Below are positions 34,804 through 43,623 of a stretch of DNA of 64,000 bases, one piece after another. Position numbers and translations under genes: made by a program. The stretch's first letter is position 1. Each line of letters starts with the position of its first letter. Source of the stretch: Mesorhizobium sp. NFR06 (GTDB lineage: Bacteria; Pseudomonadota; Alphaproteobacteria; Rhizobiales; Rhizobiaceae); the NCBI RefSeq assembly GCF_900115245.1, contig NZ_FOVT01000011.1, positions 62,001 to 126,000 on the forward strand, written 5' to 3'. The notes beneath the pieces are model-generated. The model was not told the DNA's origin, ran no database searches, and saw nothing but the letters and a program-made list of their open reading frames with translations.

Positions 34804-35532
34804 ATGATGGACTTGCGGGACACGACCGGGACGGCTGGGCAGATGCCAGTTGGGCTTGCGTGCGCTGCTGCGCCCCACGGGTCGGGTCATCTGCGGCGCT
34901 CCCTGCGCATCTGCGGTTTCGTCGTTCTCGCCGTGCTGGTGCTTTTTGCCGGTGGCTTCGGGTGGTTTGCCGACAAGGTCAGCCACATGACCACCCCGCC
35001 CAATCCAGCCAAGGCCGATGCCATCATCGTGCTCACCGGCGGACAGTCGCGGCTCGACGCGGCGATGGACCTGTTGGCGTCCGGCAAGGGCCAGCGGCTG
35101 CTGATCAGCGGCGTCCATCCCTCGGCTACCAAACGCCAGTTGCAGGCCGCCATGGGCGGCGACAAGCAGCTCTTCTCCTGCTGCGTCGACATCGACCGCG
35201 CCGCGCTCGACACCATCGGCAATGCCGAGGAAAGCGCCAAATGGGTGGAGAACCACGCCTATGGCAGCATCATCATCGTCACCAACAACTACCATATGCC
35301 GCGCAGCCTGCTCGAGATGAGCCGGCTGCTGCATGGCGCGCGGCTCGAGCCCTATCCGGTGGTCAACACCAATCTCGGCAATGGCGGCTGGTTGACCAAG
35401 CCGGAAGCGCTGCGCGTTCTGCTCACCGAATACAGCAAATATGTGCTGTCGCTGGCGCGCGGCTTCCTGCCGCTTCGCCCGACGCCCGAGGGCGTCACGC
35501 TCGCGGAAGCCTCCGCGATTTCTAAAAACTAA
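34804..35532 (+). CDS. YdcF family protein (DUF218)
   Basis: A 242-residue protein with one N-terminal membrane helix (~35-55) and a periplasmic DUF218 domain: ADAIIVLTGGQSRLDAAMDLL, then SCCVDIDRAAL and IIIVTNNYHMPRSLLEM. Related proteins are linked to envelope carbohydrate metabolism. In rhizobia it usually lies in ftsE-ftsX-ydcF-plsC; here plsC is 2.4 kb away. Its stop overlaps the stop of the convergent PNPOx-family gene. Confidence 0.85.
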   Translation: MMDLRDTTGTAGQMPVGLACAAAPHGSGHLRRSLRICGFVVLAVLVLFAGGFGWFADKVSHMTTPPNPAKADAIIVLTGGQSRLDAAMDLLASGKGQRLLISGVHPSATKRQLQAAMGGDKQLFSCCVDIDRAALDTIGNAEESAKWVENHAYGSIIIVTNNYHMPRSLLEMSRLLHGARLEPYPVVNTNLGNGGWLTKPEALRVLLTEYSKYVLSLARGFLPLRPTPEGVTLAEASAISKN

Positions 35533-36155
35533 ACCTCGCTCGGCGCGCTGCCGCGTAGGCGGGCGATCTCCTGTTCCAGATCGACGATTCGCCGATCGCG
35601 CTCGGCAAGGGCGGCAGCGACATCGGCCGCCTCGAATCGCTGCGGGATGTGCTGCGGACAATTGGCATCCCAGGCCGAGACCGTGAACAGGATCGCCTGT
35701 TCCGGCCGCGCCTTGTAATCCGGCGGCATCAACCTTGCCGTCAGCCCGGGTTCATTTTCGACGACGCGCGCCTTGCCCCAAACCTTGATGCGCTGCCGCA
35801 GCATGTAATCGATCAGGAACAGGAAGGCCTGCTCGTTGTCCTCTAGATTGCCCTGGGTGATGAATTGCCGGTTGCCGGAAAAATCGGCAAAGCCAATCGT
35901 ATGCTCGTCCAGCACCTTGAGGAAGCCGGCCGGCCCCCCGCGGTGCTGGATGTAAGGCTGGCCCTCGGCGTTGGCTGTTGCGAGGAACACGCTGGTCTGC
36001 GCTTCGATGAAGGCGGCAAGATCTGGCGTGATCGCTGCCCGCCAGCCGCCGCGCTGCTCGACACGCGCGTAGGAATCGCGCGACCCCTTACGGGACTGGA
36101 TGGCCTTGACGGTGGGCGTGAAGGCGACATCGCTGGTGAAGGCGTGAGCATTCAT
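35529..36155 (-). CDS. Pyridoxamine 5'-phosphate oxidase-family flavoprotein
   Basis: A 208-residue protein with the FMN-binding split barrel: VFLATANAEGQPYIQHRGGPAGFLKVLDEHTIGFADFSGNRQF (residues ~55-97) and a C-terminal coiled-coil-like tail (AERDRRIVDLEQEIARLRG). Probably an FMN- or F420-type oxidoreductase and not the vitamin B6 enzyme itself. It lies beside an AhpD-like gene on the same strand (93 bases apart), possibly one unit. Confidence 0.82.
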   Translation of the reverse strand: MNAHAFTSDVAFTPTVKAIQSRKGSRDSYARVEQRGGWRAAITPDLAAFIEAQTSVFLATANAEGQPYIQHRGGPAGFLKVLDEHTIGFADFSGNRQFITQGNLEDNEQAFLFLIDYMLRQRIKVWGKARVVENEPGLTARLMPPDYKARPEQAILFTVSAWDANCPQHIPQRFEAADVAAALAERDRRIVDLEQEIARLRGSAPSEV

Positions 36156-36248
36156 GGCAACGTCCTCCGGCTAATTTACATCAGTTCCAGGAAAATTGCG
36201 CGACGCGCCGGATCGCGCGCGTTCCGCACCTCCGCCGCCATACGCGCC

Positions 36249-36800
36249 TCAGGCGACCCGACGGGCGGCAACGACCGGGAAGTCCACCTCCGTTCCTGCA
36301 ACCTCGTTGATGTAGTTGGTCCAGAGGTTCAGAGCGACATGCTGCACGATCTCGATGATCTGCGCGTCGTCGTAGCCGGCGCGCCTCACCGCCTCGAGTT
36401 CGGTCTCGCCGACACGGCCGCGCTCGCGGGCGACCTTGGCGGCGAAATGGACGGCCGCCGCGGCCTTGATATCGTTGGAGCTTCCACCCCGGTTGGCGGC
36501 GATCTCCATGTCGTCCAGATGAGCCAGGTTCTTGCCTAGATAGGTGTGGGCGGAAAGGCAGTAGCTGCAGCCGTTGATCTCCGCGACGGCCAGTGCAATG
36601 CGCTCCCGCGTCGACGCCGGCAGACGCCCCTTGGCCAGTGCCGCCGACATGGCGAGATAACCCTGCAACGCTGCGGGACTGTTGGAGACCAACCGAAACA
36701 GGTTCGGCGCGACGCCGAGCTGTTTCTCGACGGCCTTGAGCATCGGCTGCGAAGCGTCCGGTGCGTCCGCGATGGTTTCAGGCGTGGGAATGCGGGACAT
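36249..36800 (-). CDS. Carboxymuconolactone decarboxylase/AhpD-family protein
   Basis: A 183-residue all-helical protein with the AhpD redox motif CSYCLSAH (about residues 85-92), as in peroxidase-related alkylhydroperoxidase-D proteins. Probably protects against peroxides. It is divergent from a LysR regulator (102-base gap), which most likely controls it and the PNPOx-family gene after it. Confidence 0.88.
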   Translation of the reverse strand: MSRIPTPETIADAPDASQPMLKAVEKQLGVAPNLFRLVSNSPAALQGYLAMSAALAKGRLPASTRERIALAVAEINGCSYCLSAHTYLGKNLAHLDDMEIAANRGGSSNDIKAAAAVHFAAKVARERGRVGETELEAVRRAGYDDAQIIEIVQHVALNLWTNYINEVAGTEVDFPVVAARRVA

Positions 36801-36902
36801 GTGAACTCCTGTCGGATCCGTGATCGGACGAAGATGCATTCTTCCATCAGCAAAATTTAGATGGCATTGTTGCAATCCATTATTCCATTTTTTGGAAGGA
36901 CC

Positions 36903-37805
36903 ATGGATCGCCTCGACGCTATGTCCCTGTTCGTCGCCACGGTGGAGGCCGGCAGCCTTTCCGCCGCCGCGCGGCGCGTCGGCGTGCCGCTGGCCACCGT
37001 CAGCCGCAGGCTCTCCGACCTGGAGAAACATTTGAAGACGCGCCTGCTCAACCGCTCGACGCGGCACCTGACCTTGACCGATGCCGGCCAGTCCTATCTG
37101 GCCGCCTGCCGCCGCATCCTGGACGAGGTGAGCGACGCGGAGCGCACCGCGGCAGGCGAATATGCTAGCCCGACCGGCGAACTGGTCATCACGGCGCCGG
37201 TTGTCTTCGGTCGTCTGCATGTGCTGCCCGTCATCACCGACTTTCTCGCTGTCTATCCCGAGGTGACCATCCGTCTGACCCTGTCGGACCGCGTTACCCA
37301 ATTGGTCGAGGAGCACATCGATCTGGCGGTGCGCATCGGCGAGCTGCCGGATTCGGCCATGGTCGCAATCCGCGTCGGCACGATCCGGCGGGTCGTCTGC
37401 GTTAGCCCGGCCTATCTCGCCGGGCATGGCATGCCGACGCGACCGCAGGAGCTTGCCGGCCACCACTGCATCACCTTCGAAGGGCTGGCCTCGCCCACCA
37501 CGTGGAGCTTCGGCACGAGCAAGACCGAAGCCCTGGTTCCCGTCCGCTCACGCCTCCAGGTCAACACCGCCGAGGCGGCGATCGATGCCGCGATTGCCGG
37601 GCTCGGCCTGACGAAAGTCCTCTCTTACCAGGCCGACGCCGCCGTGCGTGTCGGCACGCTGCGGCTGGTGCTGGAGCCGTTCGAACCGCCGCCCTGGCCA
37701 GTGAGCCTCGTTCATGCCGGTCAGGCGCGGTTGCCGGTGAAGCTGCGAGCCTTCCTCGATTTCGCCGCACCGCGCCTGAAGGAGCGGCTGGCGCGATCCT
37801 TGTAG
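36903..37805 (+). CDS. LysR-family transcriptional regulator
   Basis: A 300-residue regulator starting MDRLDAMSLFVATVEAGSLS, with the HTH ARRVGVPLATVSRRLSDLE and the usual effector domain. The N-terminus MDRLDAM...F is common in the LysR subgroup that governs divergent oxidoreductase genes. Start at 36903 is chosen over 36861 on family length. Likely target: the AhpD-like/PNPOx pair opposite. Confidence 0.87.
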   Translation: MDRLDAMSLFVATVEAGSLSAAARRVGVPLATVSRRLSDLEKHLKTRLLNRSTRHLTLTDAGQSYLAACRRILDEVSDAERTAAGEYASPTGELVITAPVVFGRLHVLPVITDFLAVYPEVTIRLTLSDRVTQLVEEHIDLAVRIGELPDSAMVAIRVGTIRRVVCVSPAYLAGHGMPTRPQELAGHHCITFEGLASPTTWSFGTSKTEALVPVRSRLQVNTAEAAIDAAIAGLGLTKVLSYQADAAVRVGTLRLVLEPFEPPPWPVSLVHAGQARLPVKLRAFLDFAAPRLKERLARSL

Positions 37806-37887
37806 GGGCGCATCCGAGCACCGTCCCGTTTCCTTTTTGCTGCCGCTTGGTGTAACCAACCCCACACTTCCTCACCGGGCCTTTTGC

Positions 37888-38682
37888 ATGCTCATCATCC
37901 GCTCGCTGGCGTTCAACCTCGTCTTCTACCTCAGCCTGATCGTCCAGATGATCTTCTGGACGCCCTATTATTTCCTGTCGCCGCGCCACCGCGCCTGGTT
38001 CGTGCCGAAATTCTGGTCGCGCACATCGATGTGGCTCTATGACAAGGTCGCCGCGACCAAGAGTGAAATAACCGGGGTAGAGAACCTGCCGGAGGGGTCC
38101 TTCATCCTGGCGCCGAAACATCAGTCCTTCTGGGACGCGATCGCGTTTTTCCCCTATCTCGACGACGCGCTCTATATCCTGAAGCGGGAGCTGACCTGGA
38201 TCCCCTTCTTCGGCTGGTACATCTTGAAGATGCGCATGATCCCGGTCGACCGCGGCAGCCGCTCGAAGGCGCTCAAGGCCGTCGTCGCCGCGACCAGGCA
38301 GGAGATGGATCGCAATCCGCGCCAGCTCATCATCTATCCCGAAGGCACGCGCCGCCCGCCGGGCGCCGAGCCGTCCTACAAATACGGCATTGTCGAGCTC
38401 TATGCGCAGTTGGGCGTTCCTGTCGTGCCGGTAGCCCATGTCGCCGGTCTCTACTGGCCGCGCCGCAAGTTCCTGCGCTATCCGGGCACCATCAAGGCCC
38501 GCTTCCTGCCGGCGATCCCGCCGGGGCTCGAGAAGGAAGAATTCATGCAGCGGCTGATCGGCGAGACCGAAGCCGCCTGCGACCAGCTGCTTGTCGAGGC
38601 GGCGCAGGCGCCGAACCCGCCGCCCATGCCGCCGACGGCGGCGCGACGGTTGGCCGAACTCGGCGTAACCGCAAGGACCTGA
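37888..38682 (+). CDS. plsC: 1-Acyl-sn-glycerol-3-phosphate acyltransferase
   Basis: A 264-residue membrane-bound acyltransferase with one or two N-terminal helices, the catalytic box HQSFWD (HX4D, ~residue 78) and the acceptor motif IIYPEGTRRPPG near 152. It makes phosphatidic acid from lysophosphatidic acid. ATG at 37888 starts at the first helix. In relatives it directly follows ydcF. Confidence 0.9.
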   Translation: MLIIRSLAFNLVFYLSLIVQMIFWTPYYFLSPRHRAWFVPKFWSRTSMWLYDKVAATKSEITGVENLPEGSFILAPKHQSFWDAIAFFPYLDDALYILKRELTWIPFFGWYILKMRMIPVDRGSRSKALKAVVAATRQEMDRNPRQLIIYPEGTRRPPGAEPSYKYGIVELYAQLGVPVVPVAHVAGLYWPRRKFLRYPGTIKARFLPAIPPGLEKEEFMQRLIGETEAACDQLLVEAAQAPNPPPMPPTAARRLAELGVTART

Positions 38683-38686
38683 TCCG

Positions 38687-39307
38687 CTATCGCAGCGCCG
38701 CCAGCGCGGTGGTCAGCACCAGCGTTGCGGCGAACACCAGATTGATGATCCGCGAGGCCACAGGATTGCGCAGGAAGCGTGCGAAAGCCGTTCCGGCGAG
38801 CAGCCAAACCACATGGATGGCCACGATCATCGCGGCAAGCACCAGCAGCCTGGTAGAGGTGCCGAGCGTGTCGGCCTGCGACGCGGCGCCGGCGAAGACG
38901 GCGGCGATCGCCACATACGCTTTCGGGTTGGCGACGGCGAGCATGAAGCCGCCGAGAAAATCGGGCTTCGTCGCCGTGCTTGCGCGTTCGGCCAATGGCG
39001 GCGCGGTTGCAATCTTGAAAGCCAGATAGAAGATGTAGGCGGCCGAAAGGATCGACAGCACCGTCGCCAGCGCGGGCATGGAGGCCAACATGCCGACGAT
39101 CCCGGCGGCGACGACCAGAAGCACGGCAATCGTGCCGAGCACGATGCCCGAAGTGTAACCCAGCGAAGGGCGCAGACCGAAAGCCGCGCCGACCGCGGTC
39201 ACGCTGATGGTCGCCGGTCCCGGGCTGCCCATTACAACCGTCGCTGCCAGGACGAGCGCCAGCACTTGCTGCCAGGACTGCGCTGCGCCCGGAATGCCAC
39301 CGGCCAT
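38687..39307 (-). CDS. LysE-family exporter
   Basis: A 206-residue membrane protein of six segments with the family motif VMGSPGPATISVTAVGAAFGLR near residue 22. Exports amino acids or related metabolites; substrate unknown. Its stop lies 4 bases from the convergent plsC stop. Confidence 0.87.
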   Translation of the reverse strand: MAGGIPGAAQSWQQVLALVLAATVVMGSPGPATISVTAVGAAFGLRPSLGYTSGIVLGTIAVLLVVAAGIVGMLASMPALATVLSILSAAYIFYLAFKIATAPPLAERASTATKPDFLGGFMLAVANPKAYVAIAAVFAGAASQADTLGTSTRLLVLAAMIVAIHVVWLLAGTAFARFLRNPVASRIINLVFAATLVLTTALAALR

Positions 39308-39390
39308 GCCGAACCCTCCTGCCGCGATGCGGGAGATTTAAGAGGGATCGTCATGGCGGTCTTGGACGATTGTGCGCGCGTCTACTGCAT

Positions 39391-39536
39391 TAAGGCGTTT
39401 TGAGATTCAGGTCAGGGCAAGTCGAAAATGGTGGCTTCCGAGAACCGGAGCGGAGCGTACTTGAAGTACGTGAGCACCGGAAGCGCAGGAAGCCGCCATT
39501 TGCAGACTGGCCTCACCTGAAGATCAACACGCCTTA
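39391..39536. repeat. Dispersed palindromic repeat at the 3' end of the aldo/keto reductase gene
   Basis: Outer arms TAAGGCGT (39391-39398) and ACGCCTTA (39529-39536); inner arms AAATGGTGGCTTCC and GGAAGCCGCCATTT (39426-39439 / 39488-39501, one mismatch). The stop codon of the reductase gene is the end of the right outer arm. Confidence 0.75.
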
Positions 39537-40481
39537 GGCGCTGGCGCGGTCGAGCGCCCCGATATCGTCGGCCGAAAGCTTGAGCGAAGCGGCGCGGATC
39601 AGACTGTCCATCTGCGCCGGCGTCGTGGCGCTGGCGATCGGCGCGGTGACGCCCGGCCGCGCTATGATCCAGGCCAGCGCCACTTCCGCCTGCTTGGCCG
39701 AATGGCGCTCGGCCAAGGCATCGAGCGCGGAAAGGATGCGCATGCCGCGCTCGTTGAGGTAGCCGGCGACACCCTCGCCGCGCGCGCTTTGGCCGAGATC
39801 GGCCTTGCTGCGGTATTTGCCACTCAGGAATCCCTTCGCCAGGCTGAAATAGGTGATGACGCCGATATCCTCCGCCTTGCAGAGATCGAGCAGCGGTCCG
39901 TCGAGCGACGAGCGATCGTACAAATTGTATTCAGGCTGCAGAACCTCGTAACGCGGCAGGCTGCGCAGGCTAGCGACATCGAGCGCGGCGCGCAATTGGC
40001 CGGCGTCGAGATTGGAGCAGCCGGGATAGCGGATCTTGCCCTTTTCGAGCAGGCGCTGAAAGGCGCCGAGCGTTTCCTCGTAAGGCGTCGCCGGATCTGG
40101 CCAATGCGACAGATAAAGGTCGATGACATCGACCTGCAGCCGCTTCAGCGATTGATCGACCGCCTTTTCGATATACGCGGCGGAGAGGTCGCGCTTGCCC
40201 TGGCCCATGTCGGAGCCGACCTTGGTGATGATCACCACCTTGTCGCGGTTGCCGCGGCTTTTCATCCATTTGCCGATGATGGTTTCCGATTCGCCGCCCT
40301 TGTTGCCGGGAGCCCAGCGCGAATAGGCATCGGCCGTGTCGACGGCGTTCAAGCCTGCGCCGACGAACCGGTCGAGCAGATCGAACGAAGTCTTCTCGTC
40401 GGCGGTCCAGCCGAAGACGTTGCCTCCCAGGACCAGCGGCGCGATGGAAAGGTCGGTGCGACCGAGACGGCGTTTCTGCAA
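39534..40481 (-). CDS. Aldo/keto reductase
   Basis: A 315-residue TIM-barrel NADPH oxidoreductase. The catalytic set includes D/Y in NAVDTADAYSRW, K in VIITKVGS and H in YLSHWPDP, typical of family 12-like AKRs. TTG at 40481 after cggag is the likely start, giving the normal beginning QKRRLGRTDLSIAPLVLGG; the frame is open further upstream but without similarity. Confidence 0.87.
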   Translation of the reverse strand: MQKRRLGRTDLSIAPLVLGGNVFGWTADEKTSFDLLDRFVGAGLNAVDTADAYSRWAPGNKGGESETIIGKWMKSRGNRDKVVIITKVGSDMGQGKRDLSAAYIEKAVDQSLKRLQVDVIDLYLSHWPDPATPYEETLGAFQRLLEKGKIRYPGCSNLDAGQLRAALDVASLRSLPRYEVLQPEYNLYDRSSLDGPLLDLCKAEDIGVITYFSLAKGFLSGKYRSKADLGQSARGEGVAGYLNERGMRILSALDALAERHSAKQAEVALAWIIARPGVTAPIASATTPAQMDSLIRAASLKLSADDIGALDRASA

Positions 40482-40593
40482 GACTGATCTCCGTGATGCT
40501 GGAAGGGCCTGATGCCTGGGGGGATGGGTTGCCGCTAAGCTAGGTCGTGCCCGGCCGAGGTCAAAGGCATGGCTTTGCTTTTTTGATCGGACC

Positions 40594-40687
40594 AGAGCAA
40601 TTCCAGCGAAGGTGCGCAGGGCCAGGCTCGGCGGTTTCGTCGTAGCCTTGCGTCCTGGATTGCGTAAAAACAAAGAGGTAGAGCATT
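40594..40687. repeat. GCAATTCC palindromic repeat copy
   Basis: Starts agagcaattcca and ends acaaagaggtagagcatt, parallel to the clearer copy at 54450-54551. It fills most of the gap between the aldo/keto reductase and chaC genes. Confidence 0.5.
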
Positions 40688-40716
40688 GGAGGCGATCATT
40701 TCGCCGGAAATGCCCA

Positions 40717-41238
40717 TCACGAAGATGCGACCTTGCGGCCCACCTCCTCCAGCCAGTGATCGCGGATGCCGAGCGCCTCGAGGTGCTCGAGCGTGCTGAG
40801 AACATAGTCCTCGTTGCGCCCGGATTGGCCGACGGCGCCGCGAACGATTTCGGCCGCATGATCGGCGTCGAGCGCGCCGGCATATTGCTCATGCTGCCGG
40901 TCGACGATGTAGGCGATCGCCTCGACCGAACCGCTGCCATCCAGCCGGATATCGAGAAGACGTTCGCGATAGACGCTGGTCACCAGCTCACGCTCGCGCA
41001 GATAGGAAAGCGCCTCGTCGCGCAAATTGCCGGGAACGCGGTAGGCCAGGCCGATACAGGAGCCGCCCCGGTCGAGGCCGAGCACCAGGCCAGGCCGCCC
41101 GCGCGTGCCGCGATGCACGAAGGAATAGACGCAAAGCGAGCGCCGGTAGCCGTAGAGCCGGGCGCGGCGTGTCTCGACATGGGCGAATCCGGGCCGCCAG
41201 ATCAGCGACCCATAGCCAAAAACCCAAAAATCGCCCAT
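40717..41238 (-). CDS. chaC: Gamma-glutamylcyclotransferase, ChaC family
   Basis: A 173-residue protein beginning MGDFWVFGYGSLIWRPGF, the gamma-glutamyl-binding YGSLIW motif, with the acidic catalytic residue near SYLRERE. ChaC proteins degrade glutathione to 5-oxoproline and Cys-Gly. It is divergent from the DUF2125 gene. Confidence 0.9.
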   Translation of the reverse strand: MGDFWVFGYGSLIWRPGFAHVETRRARLYGYRRSLCVYSFVHRGTRGRPGLVLGLDRGGSCIGLAYRVPGNLRDEALSYLRERELVTSVYRERLLDIRLDGSGSVEAIAYIVDRQHEQYAGALDADHAAEIVRGAVGQSGRNEDYVLSTLEHLEALGIRDHWLEEVGRKVASS

Positions 41239-41362
41239 ATCGCCAAGCCTGATCGCATTCGAGTGAGCGACACCGCACCGTCAAGGTGCTTCTTCTGTCC
41301 CCCGCTGTTTGCGTGAGAGTGAATGCCCGCTCGCCACATGAGGGGTTAACGAGAGCCACAGC

Positions 41363-42361
41363 ATGACGTCAAGTGACGAGCGACCGCCCAAACTTCGCCG
41401 CCGGCTATTCTGGCTTGCCGCATTTCTTGTCGTGCTTTTCGCCATCTACAGCGGCGGCTGGTTCTATCTCGCCGACAGGCTCAAGACCGAAGCCGACCAG
41501 GCGGTGGCGAGACTGGGCAGCAAGGGTATCGCCGCCGGCTGCGCCAACCTCGCCGTCAGCGGCTATCCGATGAGCTTCACGGTCTCCTGCGACAACATCG
41601 CCTATGAGGACGACGCCCGGAAAGTCGCCGCCTCCACCGGAAGCTTCAACGCCGTCGCCGACATCACCGGACCTTTGTCGCCGGTCGCCGACCTGCGCGG
41701 GCCGCTGAGGACCATGGCGCCCGGCATGCCGCCGCTCTGGATCGATTGGGACCAGTTGCAGGCCAATGTCAAAGTGTCATGGCCGCTGCCGAGGAGCGTT
41801 TCGCTGCGGGCCGAAGGGCTCTCCGGTCAGACCGATCCGCAAGACGACACGGATCCCATGCAATTGTTCAGCGCCGGCAAGGCGGCCGGCCAGTTGCAGC
41901 CGGTCGGCCAGGATATCAACTATGCCGGCAGCTTCGGCGATCTGGAGATCAATGCGGATGCCATTGGCGGGCGCGCGCTGCCGGCGCTTGACGGCAGCGG
42001 CGAGGTGACGCTTAAGAACGGTGTGGCGTTGATTGCCGCGCCGCCGAAGAGCCTGCGCGGCCAGTCGATCGACATCGCTGGTTTCGACCTGTCGTACGGG
42101 ACGGCACGCATCACCGTGTCGGGACCCCTGTCGGTCGACGCTGAAGGCATGATCGACGCAAATCTGACGATCAAGCTTAAGGACCCCAAGGCAGTGGCAG
42201 CCATCCTTGGGGACGCCATACCGGAGCACAGAAGTGAAATCGAGCGGGGATTTGCCGGCATTGCCATGCTCGGCAAGGAGCCTTCCTTGCCGCTCAGGAT
42301 CGTCAAGGGCAAGGCCTCGCTGGGCTTCATCCCGCTGGGCAAGATCAAGCCACTCGAGTAA
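41363..42361 (+). CDS. DUF2125 family protein
   Basis: A 332-residue protein with an N-terminal membrane anchor (FWLAAFLVVLFAIYSGGWF, ~15-33) and a periplasmic beta-rich remainder, matching the alphaproteobacterial DUF2125 family of unknown function. A PfkB kinase gene starts 8 bases later. Confidence 0.82.
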   Translation: MTSSDERPPKLRRRLFWLAAFLVVLFAIYSGGWFYLADRLKTEADQAVARLGSKGIAAGCANLAVSGYPMSFTVSCDNIAYEDDARKVAASTGSFNAVADITGPLSPVADLRGPLRTMAPGMPPLWIDWDQLQANVKVSWPLPRSVSLRAEGLSGQTDPQDDTDPMQLFSAGKAAGQLQPVGQDINYAGSFGDLEINADAIGGRALPALDGSGEVTLKNGVALIAAPPKSLRGQSIDIAGFDLSYGTARITVSGPLSVDAEGMIDANLTIKLKDPKAVAAILGDAIPEHRSEIERGFAGIAMLGKEPSLPLRIVKGKASLGFIPLGKIKPLE

Positions 42362-42368
42362 CGCAGCG

Positions 42369-43304
42369 ATGGCGAAGCCGGTCAGACTGCTCAGCGTCGG
42401 CGCGTTCACCCTCGACACCATCCTACGCGTCGAGACCCTGCCTGCGCATCAGGGCAAGTTCATCGCTGGCGACGGTGTCCAGATCGCCTCCGGCATGGCG
42501 ACGAGCGCCGCCTGCGCCGCGCATCGGCTCGGCGCCGAGGTCTCGCTCTGGGCAAGCGCGGGCGACGATCCGGTCGGCGACCGGCTGATCGCCGACATTC
42601 AGGCCGAAGGCGTCGACTGCAGCCTCATCCGTCGCGTTGTCGGCGCGCGTTCGGCGCTGGCCGCGATCCTGGTGGATGCGCATGGCGAGCGCATCATCGT
42701 CCCTTTCTACGACAAAAAGACGCAAGCCGATCCCGCGGCTCTGCCGCTAGCCGACCTGTCCGCCTTCGATGCCGTGCTCACCGACGTGCGCTGGCCTGGC
42801 GCCGCGGCACTCGCCCTGGGCGCGGCCAGATCGATCGGCCGCCCGGCGATCCTGGACGCCGACACCGCGCCGGTCGAAGTGCTGGAGCGCCTGCTGCCCT
42901 TGGCCTCGCATATCGTCGCCTCCGAACCGGCGGCGCGCATCGTCTGCGGCCACGCGCTCGACCCTGAAAGCGCCTGCGCCGACCTCGCCTCGCGCACCGA
43001 TGCCTTCGTCGCGGTGACCGGTGGCGCCGCCGGCACCTGGTGGCATGACCGGACGGCCGGGCGCGTGCGCCATGTCGAGGCTCCGAAGGTCAAGGCGGTT
43101 GACACGCTTGCCGCCGGCGACGTCTTCCACGGCGCCTTCGCCGTCGGCCTCGCCGAGGCCATGCCCATGGAAGAAGCCCTGCGCTTCGCCAGCGCCGCCG
43201 CCGCGCTCAAATGCCTAAGCTTCGGCGGCCGGCTTGGCGCGCCTGGCAGGGCCGAGACGCTAGCCATGATGGCGACCTATTGGCCGCCATCGGGACAAGA
43301 TTAG
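42369..43304 (+). CDS. PfkB-family sugar kinase
   Basis: A 311-residue ribokinase-like enzyme. The N-terminal substrate loop is GVQIASGMATSAACAAHRLGA, and the C-terminal signature DTLAAGDVFHGAFAVGLAE holds the catalytic aspartate. Sugar is not evident; close relatives include sulfofructose and carbohydrate kinases. It is translated right after the DUF2125 gene. Confidence 0.85.
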   Translation: MAKPVRLLSVGAFTLDTILRVETLPAHQGKFIAGDGVQIASGMATSAACAAHRLGAEVSLWASAGDDPVGDRLIADIQAEGVDCSLIRRVVGARSALAAILVDAHGERIIVPFYDKKTQADPAALPLADLSAFDAVLTDVRWPGAAALALGAARSIGRPAILDADTAPVEVLERLLPLASHIVASEPAARIVCGHALDPESACADLASRTDAFVAVTGGAAGTWWHDRTAGRVRHVEAPKVKAVDTLAAGDVFHGAFAVGLAEAMPMEEALRFASAAAALKCLSFGGRLGAPGRAETLAMMATYWPPSGQD

Positions 43305-43374
43305 GTCCTCGACTTCACCATCCTTGCCGTGAGATCGGTGCTAGCTCTGGGGTTTGGCGGACGGTCTACCCATC

Positions 43375-43540
43375 TCGTCATCCTAGGGCGGAGCAAGGAG
43401 CGAAGCCACGCGCAGACCTAGGATCCATGCCGTGACGCTAAAGCATTGCAGCGGTTACAGAATTTTGCGCCGCTGCACCCTATGTCGAACGTCACGGAAT
43501 GGATTCTCGGGTCAAGCCGATCAAGCCCGAGAATGACGAC
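43375..43540. repeat. Intergenic palindromic repeat element
   Basis: In the 319-base gap between the kinase and tyrC: CGTCATCCTAGG at the left, CCTAGGAT shortly after, CCGTGACG near 43431 facing CGTCACGG near 43490, and ATTCTCGGG/CCCGAGAAT around 43503-43534, closing with GACG. This nested arrangement is typical of dispersed rhizobial repeats. Nothing else was found in the gap. Confidence 0.6.
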
Positions 43541-43623
43541 CGAGTGGGCGTTTCGGCCAATCTCGAAGATCTATCACCTTCCGCCGCAGACATAGCCGAC
43601 CGGTCAAAATCCGGTGCGGAAGC

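Noticed and set aside
39534..40940. 468-residue version of the aldo/keto reductase
   Set aside because: The extra N-terminus has no similarity and crosses a dispersed repeat; TTG 40481 gives the normal family start.
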